In this document: positions 20,101 through 22,766 of the stretch, one piece after another | Numbering within the stretch: the stretch's first letter is position 1 | Layout: every line of letters starts with the position of its first letter | NCBI RefSeq assembly: GCF_000524195.1 | Contig: NW_020170397.1 | Coordinates: forward strand, 1,290,076 to 1,312,841 | DNA from: Echinococcus granulosus | Taxonomy: Eukaryota > Platyhelminthes > Cestoda > Cyclophyllidea > Taeniidae | DNA length: 22,766 nucleotides | Direction: 5' to 3' | The notes under the pieces: generated by a model | Told to the model about the DNA's origin: nothing | The model's input: only the letters and a program-made list of their open reading frames with translations | Databases searched by the model: none | Program-made: the position numbers and the translations under genes

Positions 20101-22444
20101 AGCGTTTCGCCGTGAGCGCCAGATCGGCAGAAGCGTCCACGTAGACAGGGCTTGGAAGAGCAGAGAGGAAGGGAGATAGAGTAAAACCAAAAGGAAAGAA
20201 AACGCTTGCACCTATTTCGTTGGTCCACCTGGGTTCATACGATAACGTGTTGTCTCGTTTTAATCATGCATGGTATTTTGTGTAACTTTGATTCTGGCTC
20301 CAAGGTCGCTCAAAATACGAAGATTCCATGAATAATTACAATATACAACAACTTCAAGTTACATTTGACTGCCATAAAAGGGAGAATTATAATGGAATCT
20401 AACTACCTTGGTTATTATTACCACAATTCCCATGGCTGCCGTTAAAGGTAAGGTCTCAGCTTTCCTTGTGAAAAAAAATTGGGCCACACTACAGTAATTT
20501 CAAAGATAGAAAAGGCAACAAGTGAAGAGCCAGTAGGTGAGTTATTTGGTCTACGAAAAATTGAAGAAATAAATTGGACAAAAGACCAAGTAAAAGGCCC
20601 AAGGCCTGAGTTGGTGTCTCATAAACACTTACTTCAATCTGGATCCTCGGTACAACTATGATAAAACTAGGTAAGACACTCAATCCACCTTACCCCTCAC
20701 ATCCACTCAATCAGGCATCACTAAAGTTAGCAGACAACTTTGGGAAAGGGTCTAGGTTAGTCACACGTAGTGGCAATTATTTGTGAACTAGAGCAACTTG
20801 TACAAAGCCTCGCCAATCCTGCTAAACACAATAAAACTTCTTCCAGTTTTGCCAAGCCAATATGAAACAAAAAGCAATGGACCGCGTAAATTGCATACTC
20901 AAGTGCGACGAAGGAAGCCAAAGTGAATGAATCTGTGCTAAGCCATGATAAGAGGATCCCACCTTTTCCCACCTAGTTCGAGAGTGACGGGAGTGAGATG
21001 TTTGGCCACCTGAGAGAGGATGCTACGTGCGGCGTTCATGCCGCCAGTGTAGAACACGTGGTCGAAACGATACTTGTCCAGCAGTTGCATCGTCTCCTTC
21101 GCACCACCTGTGAACACCTGGCACACGGTCTACAAAGTGCAGTCATAGGTTAATGGGGATTGACTTGAACTCGATGGGAAAATTGGACAAGAAATTACCA
21201 CTTGAAGTGTTCCAACTTCGAAGAAGAATGGTGTTGCACACATATGAGACAAGTCAGGAGAGTATTAATATTAGTGCTATCACTCCGTCCAACCTTGCTG
21301 TAGAAATATAGACATGCTGAAGAGATCTTTACCATAAATTAAAATTGACCCTGACGGCAATTGACAGTGGTGGAAAATAACCTCCAGAATTGTTAATCAG
21401 TACTTTGATGGAAATTCACCACGTCAAAAGAATGTAGTTGATTTCGTCACCGGTGACAGTCCCCATTAGAAAAATATGTTTACTTTGTATATTTGACTAC
21501 GTGGGCTACTCAAATCCTCGAGGTTTGGTTATCACGCTGGTAGTATGGCATTCTGTTAGCATCGGTGACCATAACCTCTCAACGATTCCTTACACTAAAA
21601 ATAAATCCACTTTTGGTAACCATTTAAAGAAAGTGGAAAAGTGCTGCGCATCAGGTAAATTTTAAAACGAGCTCTCCCAAAGCGAACAACAATTTGGCTA
21701 TCGTCAGAGGTTAAATTTCCCAATCAGTCCCTTGACTGACTGAAGTACCACTCTTAACACCTTAAATATTGGTACGAAATTGCCCAGTTGACGAGTACCT
21801 CATCGACATAGGAGGGCAAGAGGTTGGCGAGGAGGGATTCTGTCTCCGGCGCCAGTTCGGAGGGCTTCAAGACCACTGCATTGCCCGCTGCGATGGCTCC
21901 AACGAAGGGAAAGAGGGACAGAAATATAGGGTAGTTCCACGCCCCAATCACCAGTACGCGGCCCAGCGGCTGTGGCTGGATGCTTACGGTATCAAACAGG
22001 CTAAGGAACGTCCGTGGGATCTGCAATGCACACGAAGATGAAATCTTACACAACGATATTTGTTTTTCGTGGAACATTTCCCACACAGACATTGATCACC
22101 ATACATATGTAGCGATGGTCGACTGACGTTTTAAGGTACCGCCAATACTCTAGAACGACCTATTGACATCTAAGGTGGTCTCGTGAGCTTGCTGGTATTG
22201 CTGACAGTTTGTGCTCATTGCACTAACAAACTTCGAATAAATACGTTCACGCTGGGTAACTCCTTAGGCAATTGTCATCATAATTTTTTTTTTCATTAGA
22301 TGGTTCAAATTTGATCGAAAATGCTTAATCCAACTATGCATGCCTCCTGCCACTACATCAGACGCCTGTCCTCAAGAACTCTTGGCATCACTCACCAGCG
22401 AGACGTGGAGCTCATACACGCCCAGCCGTTTAAGGGTTTGTAGA
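17176..22444 (-). CDS. class 3 aldehyde dehydrogenase, copy 2 (N-terminus outside window)
   Basis: The exons are 22396-22444, 21799-22020, 20963-21129, 20024-20150, 19174-19277, 18894-19026, 18661-18731, 18073-18188 and 17176-17309, identical to copy 1. The catalytic Cys codon is at 20063-20065. In a native locus this is the copy whose missing first exon or exons could follow to the right of 22766. Copy 1 instead runs into the LRRC42 fragment, so only this copy could be a complete gene. Confidence 0.83.
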
Positions 22445-22766
22445 CTGTTCGGGTGTGTGTGAAGGGCAAACGGAGGGAGGAAAGTATCTTAGCTCCTGAC
22501 AATTAGCTAACCCAAATTGCTTCGCTCAGAACTGGAAGTCGTTTGTACATTCGCTACCAGGTTTGGTATATGTGGTGTAAACAGGTTGGCTAAGTTTGCC
22601 ACAATGCAATACAATAGGTGTGGCATATTCCTAGTTTAGTGGAAGGAGGGATAGTGTTTCCACTTTTTAAGCGGCACAACTACACCAAAGCAATAAAACA
22701 ACCGGCACATAGTGCCCAATTCGACTTTTAAAGCTCGGTGGCCAACTGTGCTGCTTCCTAACATTC
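22445..22766. other. right end of copy 2, no exon recognised
   Basis: This is the duplicate of 11127-11448 and reaches the end of the window. It is probably intron or upstream sequence of ALDH3 on the minus strand. No coding exon was recognised. Confidence 0.4.

Larger units (their letters stand above)
11449..22766. repeat. 11,318-base tandem unit, copy 2
   Basis: This is a direct, apparently identical second copy of 131-11448. It ends with TAACATTC at the last base of the window, the same bases that end copy 1. If the window end is also a contig end, that coincidence favours an assembly artefact. No divergence was noticed in any segment compared by eye or in any translated frame. Confidence 0.97.

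Noticed and set aside
1..22766. Window as a dimer of an 11.3 kb extrachromosomal circle
   Set aside because: If the sequence were only a circle read more than once, 1-130 would have to match the end of the unit. Beyond one base it does not, and it instead continues LRRC42 in frame. Tandem duplication or assembly duplication fits better.
1..22766. rRNA or tRNA genes and CRISPR arrays
   Set aside because: None seen. The only tRNA-related sequence is the 12-base primer-binding site, and the large repeat has two copies without spacers.

Overview
The window reads as nuclear DNA of an invertebrate animal. The genes are split by GT/AG introns, they are not bacterial-type open frames, and the three recognisable proteins are metazoan: sister-chromatid cohesion protein DCC1 (DSCC1), leucine-rich repeat protein 42 (LRRC42) and a class 3 aldehyde dehydrogenase (ALDH3). 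Compact genes, divergent proteins and a TRIM-like miniature LTR element (reported in taeniid tapeworms) would fit a parasitic flatworm such as a cestode. That placement is inference, not proof.

Layout. Positions 1-130 are single-copy. The rest is one 11,318-base unit present twice, head to tail (131-11448 and 11449-22766). Every open frame recurs at exactly +11,318 with the same translation, the homopolymer runs I checked agree, and the window ends exactly where copy 2 ends. Each unit holds, from left to right and all on the minus strand: LRRC42, DSCC1 (whose 3' end overlaps the LRRC42 start by 41 bases in another frame), an AT-rich upstream region, a degenerate TRIM-like LTR element with three related LTRs and a tRNA-Leu-type primer-binding site, about 1.6 kb without a recognisable gene, and the 3' part of an ALDH3 gene (nine exons, N-terminal exon or exons missing).

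The left edge of the duplication falls inside the last LRRC42 exon. Copy 1 reads through that edge into the single-copy 130 bases and ends at a normal stop, so the left join looks native. In copy 2 the same exon runs into the far end of the unit and meets a stop created at the junction, so copy 2 of LRRC42 loses its last 22 residues. The exact identity and the coincidence with the window end make an assembly duplication a serious possibility; a very recent tandem duplication is the alternative.

Function. DSCC1 is a subunit of the alternative clamp loader CTF18-RFC, which loads PCNA and supports cohesion. LRRC42 has no well-established biochemical role. Their tight, overlapping same-strand arrangement suggests one polycistronic transcript, possibly resolved by spliced-leader trans-splicing, and a strong-looking 3' splice site lies inside the DSCC1 coding sequence just upstream of the LRRC42 ATG. 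The DSCC1 copy carries an acidic insert with a SUMO-interaction-like motif. ALDH3 (fatty-aldehyde oxidation) appears unrelated in function to its neighbours.
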